A stretch of DNA of 64,000 bases from M3007 sp041392625 (GTDB lineage: Bacteria > Bacteroidota > Bacteroidia > Chitinophagales > Saprospiraceae): NCBI GenBank assembly GCA_041392625.1, contig JAWKLR010000013.1, positions 1-64,000 of the forward strand, read 5' to 3'. The notes below the pieces were generated by a model that was not told the DNA's origin, did no database searches, and saw nothing but the letters and a program-made list of their open reading frames with translations. Both the position numbers and the translations under genes were made by a program. Shown here piece by piece: positions 29,430 through 39,252 of the stretch. Position 1 is the stretch's first letter. Each line of letters begins with the position of its first letter.

Positions 29430-29868
29430 GGCTGTAATTGCGTGATGTGAAAGAATAGGCGTTGCCCGGATGTAATAGGGAAACCAGGTTTCCTATCGTA
29501 TAGTGAACGGGCAAAAGTAAGAACTTGTTCTGGATTTTGATTTTTGTGCCTCGCGTCTCCCTATGAACAATGGGTTTAATCGGGATCAATTGGGGGGAGA
29601 CACGATGAATCTGGGGGCGTGTGATAAAAACAAGATGGTCTGTGGCTCGCGGTGGAGTCACAGACCATCTTGAAAAAAAGGAACGGGTGTGCGTCGGTTT
29701 CCAAGGGACGTGGGTCATTCGGAATGTGTATCTCTACAAAATTGCTTCATACAGATACGGTCTTCATTTGGCATTTTCGCACACCTCGTTCCAGGCAAAG
29801 GAGATTGCCATTGAAGGTAAAAATGGTTTTACACGTAATACACAGTATTTTTAGCGCATGGTTGCGAT
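29430..29868. other. Gap between mazG and the response regulator; contains one terminator
   Basis: Apart from the inverted repeat at 29631-29672, which ends the response-regulator transcript on the minus strand, I see no gene, RNA or repeat. Short ORFs on the + strand here lack protein-like composition. Confidence 0.5.
29626..29672 (-). terminator. Rho-independent terminator of the response-regulator gene
   Basis: A perfect 14-bp inverted repeat (29631-29644 with 29659-29672); on the minus strand it is followed by TTTTT (complement of 29626-29630). Confidence 0.85.
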
Positions 29869-30561
29869 TTATTTTTTTGGCAGGGCGCCTGATTTTAAAA
29901 CCAAACTGATTGCTTCACCTTTAGAGTTTACATGCAGTTTTTTATAAACACCCTGAATATGGTTCTTTACGGTTTCGGGGCTGATGTTGAAATGGGCAGC
30001 GATCATTTTGTATGAGAGGCCGTCAACCAGTCCCTCGAGAATTTCTTTTTCCCGAGGGGTTAGGTTGGCTGCCAGCTCATTTGGCATGGTGCTGGTCGTT
30101 TTTTGAGCAATAGCCTGCTGGGGGTCAGGCTGGTTTTTGAGGTGGAAAAACTGTAAAACTTTTCTCGCTATGGCCGGGCTGATGGGAGATCCTCCTTTGT
30201 CAACAGACCGTACGCCTTCAATGATTTCATCGGGGCTGGCTTTTTTAAGGAGATAGCCAGTTGCTCCGTTTTTTAGGCATTGAAAAATTCGGTCTTCTTC
30301 CTCACTTACTGTAAGCATTACCACCTGAATATCTTCTTTAAATGCCTTGACCTCTGCGGTCGCTTCAATTCCATTCTTGCCGGGCATATCAATGTCCATC
30401 AGGATTACATCTGGTTGGGAAGCCAGCAGCGCATCTCGGAGGCGGGAGCAATCGGGGTATGCCCCCACAACCTCGACGTCTTTAGTAATCCGGAAAAGTT
30501 GTAACAAACTTTCTCTGAAAGCCCGGTTGTCTTCAAATATGGTTAATCGTATTGGTGCCAT
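29869..30561 (-). CDS. NarL/LuxR-family response regulator
   Basis: 230 residues. The receiver domain (about 1-125) has the acidic pocket FEDNRAF, the phosphoacceptor in DVILMDIDMPGKNG, MLTVSEEEDRIF and the conserved lysine in GYLLKKASPDEI. A linker leads to a LuxR/GerE helix-turn-helix (about 165-225): LTPREKEILEGLVDGLSYKM, IAAHFNISPETVKNHIQGVY and KKLHVNSKGEAISLVLKSG. It would activate or repress transcription after phosphorylation. No histidine kinase is encoded next to it, so it is an orphan regulator here. It has its own terminator downstream. Confidence 0.93.
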   Translation of the reverse strand: MAPIRLTIFEDNRAFRESLLQLFRITKDVEVVGAYPDCSRLRDALLASQPDVILMDIDMPGKNGIEATAEVKAFKEDIQVVMLTVSEEEDRIFQCLKNGATGYLLKKASPDEIIEGVRSVDKGGSPISPAIARKVLQFFHLKNQPDPQQAIAQKTTSTMPNELAANLTPREKEILEGLVDGLSYKMIAAHFNISPETVKNHIQGVYKKLHVNSKGEAISLVLKSGALPKK

Positions 30562-30744
30562 ACAGGGCAGTTTTTGTCTGAAGCCTCATCCTGATTGTTC
30601 GTGTTAAATAATCTGGATTTGATTTCTTATTGACGGTACAAAGATATGGGCAGCCTGAATCCCTGTAAATAGTAAGTTTGTACTAGTACTATTTTTCTGC
30701 CCTGGGTTTACTCTTAGATTCTAGAGATTGATTTGATCCTGCAT

Positions 30745-30786
30745 TAAAAAACACGGGCCACTGGAAGAAGGTTCCAATGGCCCGTG
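30745..30786 (-). terminator. Rho-independent terminator of the second giant adhesin gene
   Basis: CACGGGCCACTGGAA (30752-30766) pairs with TTCCAATGGCCCGTG (30772-30786) with one mismatch; on the minus strand six T follow (complement of 30746-30751). Confidence 0.85.
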
Positions 30787-30816
30787 GTGCGTATAAAGAT
30801 AATTGAAAAATCTGTT

Positions 30817-33800
30817 TTATCGAACCAATGTGATGTCGCCTTTAAACAGAATAATTCGTCCATCAATCATTTCTACTTCTGCCACGTAAACAAAGACAGC
30901 AGGATTCATCAGTTCGCCTTTGTGAACGCCATCCCATCCGTGGGTAGGATCGTTGGGCTGGAAGTTGTAATCTTCAAATACCTGATCTCCCCAGCGGTCA
31001 AAAATCTTGAATGACCGAATTCCCGTAACCTGATAGCCATCCGCAAAGATGTACACGATGTCGTTTTGCCCATCGGCATTCCATGGTGAGAATGCATTTG
31101 GAATATAGACGTGTGGTTCTGTATCAACGCGCACAATGATGCGATCTTCGGCAATACAGCCCTCTCCGCTAATGAGGGTAACCGTGTATTCAGTGCTTCT
31201 GTACGGACTGGCAATTGGTCTCAGCAGGCTGAATACATCGGTTCCGCTGAAGGTCAGTCCATCGGTTGGCTCCCAAATAATGGTGTCTACTAGGGCCAAT
31301 GGATAGCCAGGAGGAAGCAAGGCATTCAACTGCACTTCGTCTCCCAGAATGATATTCACCTCAGGGATGATTTCGATTTGTGGATCTGGTGCCATCGGTA
31401 CAATCAATGGTTCCTGATATTCACAACCGTTGGCATCCTGAATCCACAGGGTATAGTTGCCGGGTGTAATGTCCGGGAAGGCATCCTCTGTAAATGAGGT
31501 AGTACCGCCATCAATGGAGTAAACAAATGGGCCAACGCCACCATCAATTGCTGTGAAAGTAATCAAGCCATCGTCATCGGTACATGAAGGTGGTTCCAAT
31601 TGAACATCCAAGTTGGTTGGAATATTGGTTTCCATATCTACCAGTACTGCATCTGTTGCGGTACAACCGTTGGTTGTATTGGTAATAACCAGGGTATAAA
31701 TACCGGCCTCATCAACCAATGGGTTGAGTGAGGTGGCGCCGTTCAGAATTTGTCCGTCCTGTGTTGTCCATGAATAACTGAAGTTGTTTCCGCTAGATCC
31801 GGAACCATCCAGATTTACCTGATTGGTAGCACAAGTAAGGAAGAAACCTGGGCCTGCTTCTGCGGTTGGGAAGGCAATATCCTGATCTACATTAATCGTT
31901 GCTTCACTGGAACATCCATTGGTGTTGTTGGTAACAACAATGGTGTACACCCCGGGCTCGTTGACAGAGGCCTGGCTGGAGTTGGCGCCAGAAAGAATGT
32001 TTCCGGGACTTGCGGTCCATTCATAGAAAATATTTGCACCAGCCTGAGAACCACTTCCGTCGATGAGTACGATTGGCAGGGCACATGTCAATACATCCGG
32101 CGTTGCAATTGCCACATCCGGGTTCTGTGTGTCGCTGTTTACAACCACAAAATCAGTAGAGGTACAACCGTTGTCCTGATTTGTTACCACGATTGAATAG
32201 GTACCATCCTGGTTGATTGTTGGGCTAAGGCTTGTCGAGCCGGACACAAGTCCAGGTCCATCCCATGCATAGGTAAAGTTTCCATTTTGGCTGGATCCGC
32301 TACCGTCGAGTTGCAGGGATGTGATGGCACAGGTCAAGAGGTCGTTTGCTCCTGCATTTGCGGTTGGGTTTTGAACATCTTCACCAACTTCAATGCTTTG
32401 AACTGCAGTACAGCCATTGTCCTGATCTGTTACCAAAATCTGATATATCCCAGGTTCATTAATAACAGGTGCCAAGGGGTTGTTTTCGTCAACAATATTG
32501 CCACCTCCTGATGCCGTCCATGCATAACTCATGTTTCCGGAACTTGATCCACTAGCATCCAGTGCAAACTGAGTTAGTGAACAAGTCAATACATCCGGAT
32601 TGGCAATGGCTGCAACCGGATCAACAAAGTTGTCATCGATCAGTACGTCATCCGTGCTGGTACATCCGTTTTGTGTATTGGTTACAAGCAAGGAATAGGT
32701 GCCTGCAGCATCAATCAATGGAGTCAGTGTATTGTTTCCACTCAATATGTTTCCGCCATTGCTTGCAGTCCATGAATAAGTGAATACACCAGCAGTATTT
32801 ACGATACCTTCCAAATTGAGGGAAGGTGCACCACAGCTAACCGTGGCGGTGCTTCCTGCATCGATTGGTGGAGCAAGGATGTCCTGTGCGACTACTACGG
32901 TGTCGATGTCGGAACAGTTGTTTGTAGCGTTGAATACCTCAAGCACATAGGTGCCGGGCTGGTTGATCACAGGGCTCAAGGAGTTGCCTCCGCTGACAAT
33001 GTTTCCACTGGTGGTTGTCCAGGTATAACTGAAGTCTGGTCCTGTTGCTGTACCGGTTCCGTCGAGTTGGATAGAGGTGATTGCACAGGTCAGTAAGCCA
33101 GGGTTGCCGGCTTCAACAGCGGGAATGTCTGCAGATTGTGTAATATTCACACTGGTGGTTGCAGTACAGCCATTGTTTGAGTTTGTGATCAGCAAGGTGT
33201 AGTCACCAGGAGCAGTAACGATTGGCGTCAGAATATTCGTTGCCGATCCGAATTGTCCGTTTTGAGAAGACCACTGGTAGGTGTAGTTCGGGCCTGCATC
33301 TCCGGTAGCCTGAAGTGTAAATGTATTTTGCACACAGGTCAATTCAAATGTAGGTCCGGCATTTGCTTGTGGGTTTACGAAATCCATATCAATCAGGACA
33401 TCATCAGTAGATGTACATCCATTGTCGGTATTGGTTACGACAAGGTTGTAGGCACCATTTTGGTCGATGGCTGGGTTTGCTGTATTTGCTCCTGATAAGA
33501 AACCAGGGCCGGTCCAGGCAAAACTGTACTGGCTTCCGCTCGGGTTTCCAGAGCCTCCCAATGTAAGTTGGGGTGAAGTACAATTTAGAATATCATCGGG
33601 ACCTGCATCTGCCGGCGGCGGAGCAATGTCTTGTGATACAGTTACCGTTTGAGTAGATGTACATCCATTGTCGGCGTTGGTGACAAGAATGCTGTAGTTT
33701 CCGGGGAGTTCAACGCTTGGGTTGAGAGTAGAGTCTCCGCTCAGGATTCCAGGCCCAGTCCAGCTATAAACAAAATTTGGCCCGGTGCTTGTGCCGGCTG

Positions 33801-36800
33801 CATCGAGGTCTATTTGAGCCGCAATGCAGTTTAATGTTTCCGGCGCCGCAACCGATATGACCGGAGGAGTAGTGTCATCAAGTACATCGACCGAACTGGT
33901 GGAGATACAACCATTGGAGTTGTCAATTACCTCGATCGTGTATGTACCCGGTGCATCAATCACCGGATTGAGGCCATTTGATCCGGAAAGGATATTTCCA
34001 CCGTTTGTAGCTGACCATGTGTAACCAAATTCAGAACCGGTACTCGAACCGGTTCCGTCCAGATCCAGAGTAGGTGTCAGACAGTTCATGACCAATTCCG
34101 CTCCGGCATCAGCCAAAGGCAGGGCTATGTCCTGTGGTACAGTAACATCTGCACTGGAGGTACAACTGTTGTCCGTATTGGTAATGATAAGCGTGTAGGT
34201 GCCCGGAGCATCAACTAATGCAGAAATTTGGTTTGGGTTGGAAACAATATTTCCATCCTGTGTTGTCCAAAGGTAGGTGATGTTTGATCCGGTTGAAGAC
34301 CCCGCTCCGTCCACACCGGTAACGGTGATAGCACAAGAAAGGGTGTCATCAAATGTTGTGATCGTAGTTGGGATGGAGTTGTCAGGGAATACGGTTACCT
34401 GTGTGGTGTCCATACATCCATTATTGACATTGGTCACGATCAGGGTGTAATCTCCGGCTTCAACTACCACAGGATTTGGCGTAAATGCACCAGATTGAAT
34501 ATTGCCATTGATTGTGGTCCAGGCAAAATCCAGTTGTCCGTTAGGAGTTGAAGGGGAACCATCCAGTGTAACCGAGCTAAGTGTACAGTTAAGCAACGGT
34601 GGATTCACGGCAGATGCAGTGGGTGCATCCAGGTTGAGGTCGACCTCAACGGTATCGGTTTGCACACAGCCTGTTGTATTGTTTGTAACTTCGATTACAT
34701 AGGTTCCCGTTGCATCAACAACCGGGTTCAGGGTGCTGTCTCCCGACAGAATAGAGCCGCCGTTTCCTGCAGTCCACAGGTAGGTAAAATCTACTCCTTG
34801 AGAAGAGCCGGTTCCGTCGAGTGTAGGTGTGCCATTGATACAGGTGATCGTTTGTTGTGGGCCTGCATCTGCATCGGGGAGTGCGTTGTCCTGGATTACA
34901 ACTACGGTGTCGCTCTGTGTACAGCCATTCAGGCTATCGAGTACTGTAATGATGTAATTTCCTCCAAGGTCGACAATCGGGTTAAGTGTGTTCTCTCCAG
35001 AAATGATATTTCCCGGGGCACTGTTCCAGAGGTAACTGAAGTTGCTGCCTGTTGAGGAACCTGTTCCATCCAGAACTATATTGGGTGAGTTACAATCTAT
35101 TGGGCCCGGTGCGGTTGCAACTGCATCCGGAAGGTCAAAGTTGCCCAGAATTTCTACGCTGTCCTGGGTAATACAGTTGTTTTGGTCGGTAACCGTAACG
35201 GTATAGACACCTGCCGGAAGTCCACTTGGGTCTTCATCTGTTGCACCATTGCTCCACGCAAACGTGTATGCTGGGTTTCCTCCGGAAACATCCAGGTCAA
35301 TGCTACCACCATTTGGATCGTAGCAATCTGCAATAGTGGTTTCAACAAATTCAGTTGCCATCGCACTTGGTGCCTCCAAAACAAAACTCAGGGTATCGGT
35401 ACAACCAAAACCATCTGTGACGGTCACTGCATAATCACCTGCAGGAAGGTTGGTTGGATCGGGTATATTTGGTATGCCGACAGGCCCATTCCAGGTATAG
35501 TTAAATGGTCCTTGTCCACCAACGACGGTTGTATTAATGGAGCCATTGTTGCCACCGTTGCAGTCAATATCGGTGGCCACACCCGTGAGGTCTATATCAG
35601 ATTGCGTCACGAGCAGTACCCCACTACCGGGGCCGGGACAGCCATCGCCATCGACAACCCCTTGCAGTTGGTAGAGTCCGGGTTCATTGATCTCCCATTG
35701 GAATGGGTCATCGTAGATTCCTCCGAGGGTATAACTATCTCCATTGAACAGGTACGAGACTTCAAATGGTCCGGTTCCGTTAAAGTTGATGGTTACCATG
35801 GCCGATTGCCCGGGGCACAATTGTGGTGCCGGAGGCAACAAAAATGCGTTTGGTGGAGGGCTAACAATAATGCGGCCGGTTGCTACAGAAGTTTTGCCAC
35901 AATCGTCTGTGATGGTGACCCGGAAATTGGTCGAGTTTCCAACAAATGCAGTCATCGACGGATCAGTTGACCCGGTGCTCCATTGGTAGGTATACGGCCC
36001 TACACCACCAATTGGGTTTGCCGTAAGCGTACCTACACCTGAACCACAGATGGTCACAGTATCAGCCATTGCTTCCAGCAATGGAAGGTCGTTGATTGTC
36101 AGAATTTCTTGTGGTTCCAAGCAAGAACAAGGGCTGTTCAGCGTGATGATTACTGTTTCAGCGCCCTCGAGGATCAGGTCATTGATGATGTTGATGTTGA
36201 GGGTAACACTTGTTTGTCCTGCCGGAATAATAACAACCGGAGGAATTGGGGTGTAGTCAGCGCCTGGCGTAGCTGTTCCTGAAATAGTATATTGCACAGC
36301 CAGAGGTACGTTGATGTTACCACCTACGCGGGAGAAAACCAGTTCCACGGTTCCGCAATCCTCGTAGGTAACATCAATGAATGGATCACCATTTACAATA
36401 AAGTCAACAGAGGCATTGCCACCGCCGTTGAATGAGCCTGCCTGAAGGAACACAGCAGAGTCGTAAATACCGTCACCTACGTCAGCAATTTTTAATTTAA
36501 TGTGGTAGGTTTCACAGGGAATTACGTTTGCAATGGCTACCATTTTTTTGGTGTACCCATCAAACTGTACTTCGTTTACACCTGGAAGGAAAGAAGGATT
36601 CTGTCCACACAGGATACCACCTGCGCCAGTATTGTTTGTGTAAAAACCGGTGTTGGAAAGGTGGTTTACGTTGTTGATTGTAACGAAGGTTCCACCGGGA
36701 AGTACCGCAATGTTATCCGCTCCTCCGAAAGGGCCGGCAATGCCCGGACCGGAAATGAAGAATCCGAACGCATCATTAAACTGCGAGCCAACATATTCGC

Positions 36801-37608
36801 AGTATTCTTCCGATGCAAATACATATTGGAAGGTAAGCGGTGTTTGGGTAGGTGTAAAATCAAATTCAATATTTGCCATGTCAAAGGTTGAACCACCGTT
36901 TGACATTTGCTGGAGATCGGAGTCCGGAGTGGAGGTACCGTATCCGGCACTGGCATTGTCCTGGTCGTTCGGACCGGGCGCCACACTGATATCCCCAGTT
37001 GCAATGATTGCACCTACATCAAACCCGATGTTGGTGAGTCCGTTTGCAAACTGTCCGATCTGGCCGGGGTTTCCCGAAAAGGTTACGTTTGTAATGTCGA
37101 AACAGTTTCCTCCCACAATCACATCCCGCACCAACTGGTCTGCGCTGGCTCCACCTGTTACGGTAAGGGTTGCCATTTCAGATTGGGTGTTGATGAACTC
37201 CTGCAAGTCTTTTTTCTTACAAGACTGGCACTGAATGGTGAGAAAATGCTGTGGCGGGTTTGCTTCATCCCAGTCACATGGAAAGTCAAGTGCAACCAAA
37301 ATGGTTTTGCTTGTAGCTGTAAATGTGATAGAATGTGCTTCCGGATCAATTTCTGCTTCCGGAGCATCCATGCCTTCGAGGTTCAGTGCTGGATTACAAA
37401 TGCCTGAACCGGCTTCTCCGGCAGCAATAATGCTGTACGTTTCGCCGGCAATCAGGTTTTCAAACTGAACCAATTGATTGCTGGAGCCAGGAGCGATTTG
37501 GTGTCGCTGGATGTGCCCGTCAAGCGACAGGACATTTTGCCCCTGGAGTGAGGCAGCAAACAAAGCGACAAGAAATAAAGATAGAAATGGTTTAGTAAAC
37601 AGGCGCAT
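30817..37608 (-). CDS. Giant secreted protein: choice-of-anchor L, Calx-beta, SprB and 14 PKD-like repeats, T9SS type B sorting domain
   Basis: About 2,263 residues. I prefer ATG 37608 (MRLFTKPFLSLFLVALFAAS, a signal peptide); the frame is open to 37632. In order: an N-terminal domain, a choice-of-anchor L domain (LVRDVIVGGNCFDITNVTFS, then TFQYVFASEEYCEYVGSQFN), a Calx-beta domain (YTISGTATPGADYTPIPPVV, INDLILEGAETVIITLNSPC), PKD-like modules, two SprB repeats (NGGNNGSINTTVVGGQGPFN), 14 tandem repeats of about 84 residues with the pattern A.AG....LTC....LDGTGSS.G..F.Y.WT...G.I.SG...L.P.....G.Y.L.VTN..NGCT, and the gliding-motility-associated type B domain (IPNAFSPWNADGQNDIVYIF, IFDRWGDQVFEDYNFQPNDP). 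The frame is intact. Likely a cell-surface adhesin or matrix protein exported by T9SS. Confidence 0.92.
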   Translation of the reverse strand: MRLFTKPFLSLFLVALFAASLQGQNVLSLDGHIQRHQIAPGSSNQLVQFENLIAGETYSIIAAGEAGSGICNPALNLEGMDAPEAEIDPEAHSITFTATSKTILVALDFPCDWDEANPPQHFLTIQCQSCKKKDLQEFINTQSEMATLTVTGGASADQLVRDVIVGGNCFDITNVTFSGNPGQIGQFANGLTNIGFDVGAIIATGDISVAPGPNDQDNASAGYGTSTPDSDLQQMSNGGSTFDMANIEFDFTPTQTPLTFQYVFASEEYCEYVGSQFNDAFGFFISGPGIAGPFGGADNIAVLPGGTFVTINNVNHLSNTGFYTNNTGAGGILCGQNPSFLPGVNEVQFDGYTKKMVAIANVIPCETYHIKLKIADVGDGIYDSAVFLQAGSFNGGGNASVDFIVNGDPFIDVTYEDCGTVELVFSRVGGNINVPLAVQYTISGTATPGADYTPIPPVVIIPAGQTSVTLNINIINDLILEGAETVIITLNSPCSCLEPQEILTINDLPLLEAMADTVTICGSGVGTLTANPIGGVGPYTYQWSTGSTDPSMTAFVGNSTNFRVTITDDCGKTSVATGRIIVSPPPNAFLLPPAPQLCPGQSAMVTINFNGTGPFEVSYLFNGDSYTLGGIYDDPFQWEINEPGLYQLQGVVDGDGCPGPGSGVLLVTQSDIDLTGVATDIDCNGGNNGSINTTVVGGQGPFNYTWNGPVGIPNIPDPTNLPAGDYAVTVTDGFGCTDTLSFVLEAPSAMATEFVETTIADCYDPNGGSIDLDVSGGNPAYTFAWSNGATDEDPSGLPAGVYTVTVTDQNNCITQDSVEILGNFDLPDAVATAPGPIDCNSPNIVLDGTGSSTGSNFSYLWNSAPGNIISGENTLNPIVDLGGNYIITVLDSLNGCTQSDTVVVIQDNALPDADAGPQQTITCINGTPTLDGTGSSQGVDFTYLWTAGNGGSILSGDSTLNPVVDATGTYVIEVTNNTTGCVQTDTVEVDLNLDAPTASAVNPPLLNCTLSSVTLDGSPSTPNGQLDFAWTTINGNIQSGAFTPNPVVVEAGDYTLIVTNVNNGCMDTTQVTVFPDNSIPTTITTFDDTLSCAITVTGVDGAGSSTGSNITYLWTTQDGNIVSNPNQISALVDAPGTYTLIITNTDNSCTSSADVTVPQDIALPLADAGAELVMNCLTPTLDLDGTGSSTGSEFGYTWSATNGGNILSGSNGLNPVIDAPGTYTIEVIDNSNGCISTSSVDVLDDTTPPVISVAAPETLNCIAAQIDLDAAGTSTGPNFVYSWTGPGILSGDSTLNPSVELPGNYSILVTNADNGCTSTQTVTVSQDIAPPPADAGPDDILNCTSPQLTLGGSGNPSGSQYSFAWTGPGFLSGANTANPAIDQNGAYNLVVTNTDNGCTSTDDVLIDMDFVNPQANAGPTFELTCVQNTFTLQATGDAGPNYTYQWSSQNGQFGSATNILTPIVTAPGDYTLLITNSNNGCTATTSVNITQSADIPAVEAGNPGLLTCAITSIQLDGTGTATGPDFSYTWTTTSGNIVSGGNSLSPVINQPGTYVLEVFNATNNCSDIDTVVVAQDILAPPIDAGSTATVSCGAPSLNLEGIVNTAGVFTYSWTASNGGNILSGNNTLTPLIDAAGTYSLLVTNTQNGCTSTDDVLIDDNFVDPVAAIANPDVLTCSLTQFALDASGSSSGNMSYAWTASGGGNIVDENNPLAPVINEPGIYQILVTDQDNGCTAVQSIEVGEDVQNPTANAGANDLLTCAITSLQLDGSGSSQNGNFTYAWDGPGLVSGSTSLSPTINQDGTYSIVVTNQDNGCTSTDFVVVNSDTQNPDVAIATPDVLTCALPIVLIDGSGSQAGANIFYEWTASPGNILSGANSSQASVNEPGVYTIVVTNNTNGCSSEATINVDQDIAFPTAEAGPGFFLTCATNQVNLDGSGSSGNNFSYSWTTQDGQILNGATSLNPLVDEAGIYTLVITNTTNGCTATDAVLVDMETNIPTNLDVQLEPPSCTDDDGLITFTAIDGGVGPFVYSIDGGTTSFTEDAFPDITPGNYTLWIQDANGCEYQEPLIVPMAPDPQIEIIPEVNIILGDEVQLNALLPPGYPLALVDTIIWEPTDGLTFSGTDVFSLLRPIASPYRSTEYTVTLISGEGCIAEDRIIVRVDTEPHVYIPNAFSPWNADGQNDIVYIFADGYQVTGIRSFKIFDRWGDQVFEDYNFQPNDPTHGWDGVHKGELMNPAVFVYVAEVEMIDGRIILFKGDITLVR

Positions 37609-37632
37609 AAGCATCGGTTGGTTTGAGCACAC

Positions 37633-38185
37633 TTGGAGCGTGTAGGCCCTATTTAAACAAAGTATGTTGACAAATTATTATAGATTCGATCAGTGCTCCG
37701 TTCGCTGCCTAATTGGACTGCAATTCATGTAGGGGCATTCCAATAGTTGGAAATCTGGCGGGGAAGGGGCGGGCATGTATGGGTTTGTTAATTCGTTCGG
37801 GCGATAAGGGCGTTTGTTTTGTTGTTGTTTTCTCAATGGATACAGCAGGAAAGTGAACCGTTTTCCTCTGTATTAAATCGCTTAGAGTGTGTTGTTATTA
37901 CGTGCAGGCCTGCGATCGATTTGTGGATTATTTTAGCCATGCATACTCTTGTGGTGTTGAAAGGTATTAGGCAGCACTCTCAAAACCTCCGCAATAATAA
38001 TCAAAATGTATCAGTTTTTATTAAAAAAACAGCGCAGTTTCTTGCGTTAGCGGTCTTGTTAAATGGGTAATATGTTAATGGCAAATTCTTATTTGTTTGG
38101 GCCCCGTTTCAACTGGTTAAACAAAATTAAATTCTACGTTTTTGCATCTTTTTTTGGCCTATTTCAGGATTAAAGTCCTTCCAAG
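37633..38185. other. Gap between the divergent giant gene and corA, nothing identified
   Basis: About 550 AT-rich bases with no credible ORF, RNA or T-tailed hairpin. It must hold the promoter for the giant gene, but I find no exact TAnnTTTG for the minus strand. Confidence 0.45.
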
Positions 38186-38216
38186 TTGCTTACCAAAGAG
38201 AGTTAATGTAATTTTG
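38186..38216 (+). promoter_or_regulatory. Probable corA promoter
   Basis: TTG (38186-38188), 20-base spacer, TAATTTTG (38209-38216), an exact match to the Bacteroidota consensus. Transcription would start near 38223, only about 17 bases before the GTG start of corA. Confidence 0.55.
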
Positions 38217-38239
38217 TCCGGTCATGCACCGATTGTCAG

Positions 38240-39247
38240 GTGCGCTTTTTCACAACTTCAACCACTCAATGGACGGTGATTCGTTATTACGCTCGAGAAA
38301 AACGCCGGCTTGTAGAACTAAGCGAGCCCGAAACAGGCTGTTGGGTGAACCTGACACCACCTTTCGCGCCTGACGAACTGGAGGAGATTTCCCGCCGGTT
38401 TGAATTTGATCCTGTATTTCTTACTGACTCTCTTGACCTGGATGAACGTGCCCGTTATGAGCGCGATGAGGAAGTACGCTTTATCCTGATCAATACCCCC
38501 ATTCTCAATCCGGAAAATGCGGTGCAAATTGATGGTTCCGGAGAGTTCAATGAAGCAATTTACATTACTGTTCCGATTGGAATTATTCTTACGATTGAAC
38601 ACATTATTACCGTTTCGGCATTTGAAACTCCGGTGATGGATATGTTCCTTGAAAACAAGGTTCGGCATTTTAATCCGATTGACGAAAAGCGGTTCGTATT
38701 GCAAATCCTGGAACAGAATGTGTACCGGTATTTGTCCTGTCTGAAACGCCTCAATCTACAGCGCAACCGGATTGAAAAGGAACTGATGTATTCCAGTCGG
38801 AATGCAGAATTAAAGCAATTGTTGAGTATTGAAAAAAGTCTGGTGTATTTTGTCAATGCGTTGAATGCCAACGAGTTGTTGAAGTTGAAAATGAAACGCA
38901 CCGATTTTTTGCACATCAATGGCGATGAGGATTTGACCGATCTGTTTGAGGATATTATCATCGACAACTCCCAGTCGCTTTCCATGGCCAATGTGTACAC
39001 CAACATCCTTAATGGCACCATGGATGCCTATTCCAGCATTATTCAAAACAACCTGAACCAGGTGATTCACCGGCTTACCGTGATCACCGTTGTGTTGATG
39101 GTGCCAACCTTGATTTCCTCCTTTTATGGAATGAACATTCCGAACGGAATGCCCAGCAAGCCCTGGGTTTTTTATGCCATGTTTTTAGGTACCGGCATTT
39201 TCACCGGGTTCCTCTATTGGTACATGCAGCGCAGGCGGTATTTCTGA
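38240..39247 (+). CDS. corA: CorA-family divalent metal ion transporter
   Basis: 335 residues. The large soluble N-terminal domain (about 1-270) contains EPETGCWVNLTPPFAPDELE and the usual long helices; the C-terminus has two membrane helices, the first with VLMVPTLISSFYGMNIPNGM, whose YGMN is the pore-mouth signature of CorA magnesium/cobalt channels. CorA normally forms a pentamer in the inner membrane. A GTG at 38240 is the best start and is well placed behind the promoter at 38186-38216. It is convergent with the broken gene at 39253-40207, with only five bases between the stops. Confidence 0.92.
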   Translation: MRFFTTSTTQWTVIRYYAREKRRLVELSEPETGCWVNLTPPFAPDELEEISRRFEFDPVFLTDSLDLDERARYERDEEVRFILINTPILNPENAVQIDGSGEFNEAIYITVPIGIILTIEHIITVSAFETPVMDMFLENKVRHFNPIDEKRFVLQILEQNVYRYLSCLKRLNLQRNRIEKELMYSSRNAELKQLLSIEKSLVYFVNALNANELLKLKMKRTDFLHINGDEDLTDLFEDIIIDNSQSLSMANVYTNILNGTMDAYSSIIQNNLNQVIHRLTVITVVLMVPTLISSFYGMNIPNGMPSKPWVFYAMFLGTGIFTGFLYWYMQRRRYF

Positions 39248-39252
39248 TCCCA

